NCBI GenBank assembly: GCA_030039575.1
Contig: JASHVH010000435.1
Location: 1 to 5,497 of the forward strand
Length of the DNA: 5,497 bases
DNA from: Acidimicrobiales bacterium
GTDB taxonomy: Bacteria; Actinomycetota; Acidimicrobiia; Acidimicrobiales; Palsa-688
Reading direction: 5' to 3'
Shown here: in pieces, positions 5,483 to 5,497 of the stretch
How the letters are laid out: the number at the start of each line of letters is the position of its first letter
How positions within the stretch are numbered: the first letter of the stretch is position 1
Notes under the pieces: generated by a model
What the model saw: the letters and a program-made list of their open reading frames with translations, nothing else
What the model was told of the DNA's origin: nothing
The model's database searches: none
Program-made: the position numbers and the translations under genes

Positions 5483-5497
5483 GATCTGTTGCCCGAT

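Overview
The window is about 70% GC by eye and densely coded on the + strand. It looks like chromosomal DNA of a high-GC actinobacterium (Actinomycetota). An Acidimicrobiia-like or other deep lineage is possible, but that placement is inference. Clues are GTG/TTG starts, TANNNT-type -10 elements (one placed for a leaderless mRNA), a near-perfect GlnR-type box of the kind known from actinomycetes, and the glnD/amt/glnK set.

Layout: (1) 2-877 is the 3' part of recD, the RecBCD alpha-subunit helicase, cut by the window start and carrying a 5-residue tandem repeat. (2) 878-937 is a short gap with a candidate -10 just before glnD. (3) 938-3418 is glnD, the PII-modifying nucleotidyltransferase, with NT, HD and two ACT domains; its HD motif reads Arg-Asp instead of His-Asp. 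(4) 3419-3641 is the gap before amt. It starts with a 14-bp minisatellite that overlaps the glnD stop, followed by a four-half-site GlnR-like operator, a -10 element and a strong Shine-Dalgarno. (5) 3642-5147 is an Amt ammonium channel. (6) 5144-5482 is glnK (PII), overlapping amt by 4 bp. The last 15 bases hold nothing recognisable.

How they work together: Amt conducts ammonium. GlnK, made from the same mRNA, is expected to bind and block Amt when nitrogen is plentiful. GlnD senses glutamine through its ACT domains and modifies GlnK at Tyr51 of the T-loop. The GlnR-like box, centred about 41.5 bp upstream of the predicted amt start of transcription, suggests activation of amt-glnK under nitrogen limitation, with glnD on its own promoter. 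recD is probably an unrelated neighbour.

The gene content is ordinary. The points most worth checking are the GlnR-like operator, the HD-to-RD change in GlnD, and three separate 14-15 bp tandem repeats within 3.5 kb. I found no sign of a new defence system, mobile element, CRISPR array or RNA gene.
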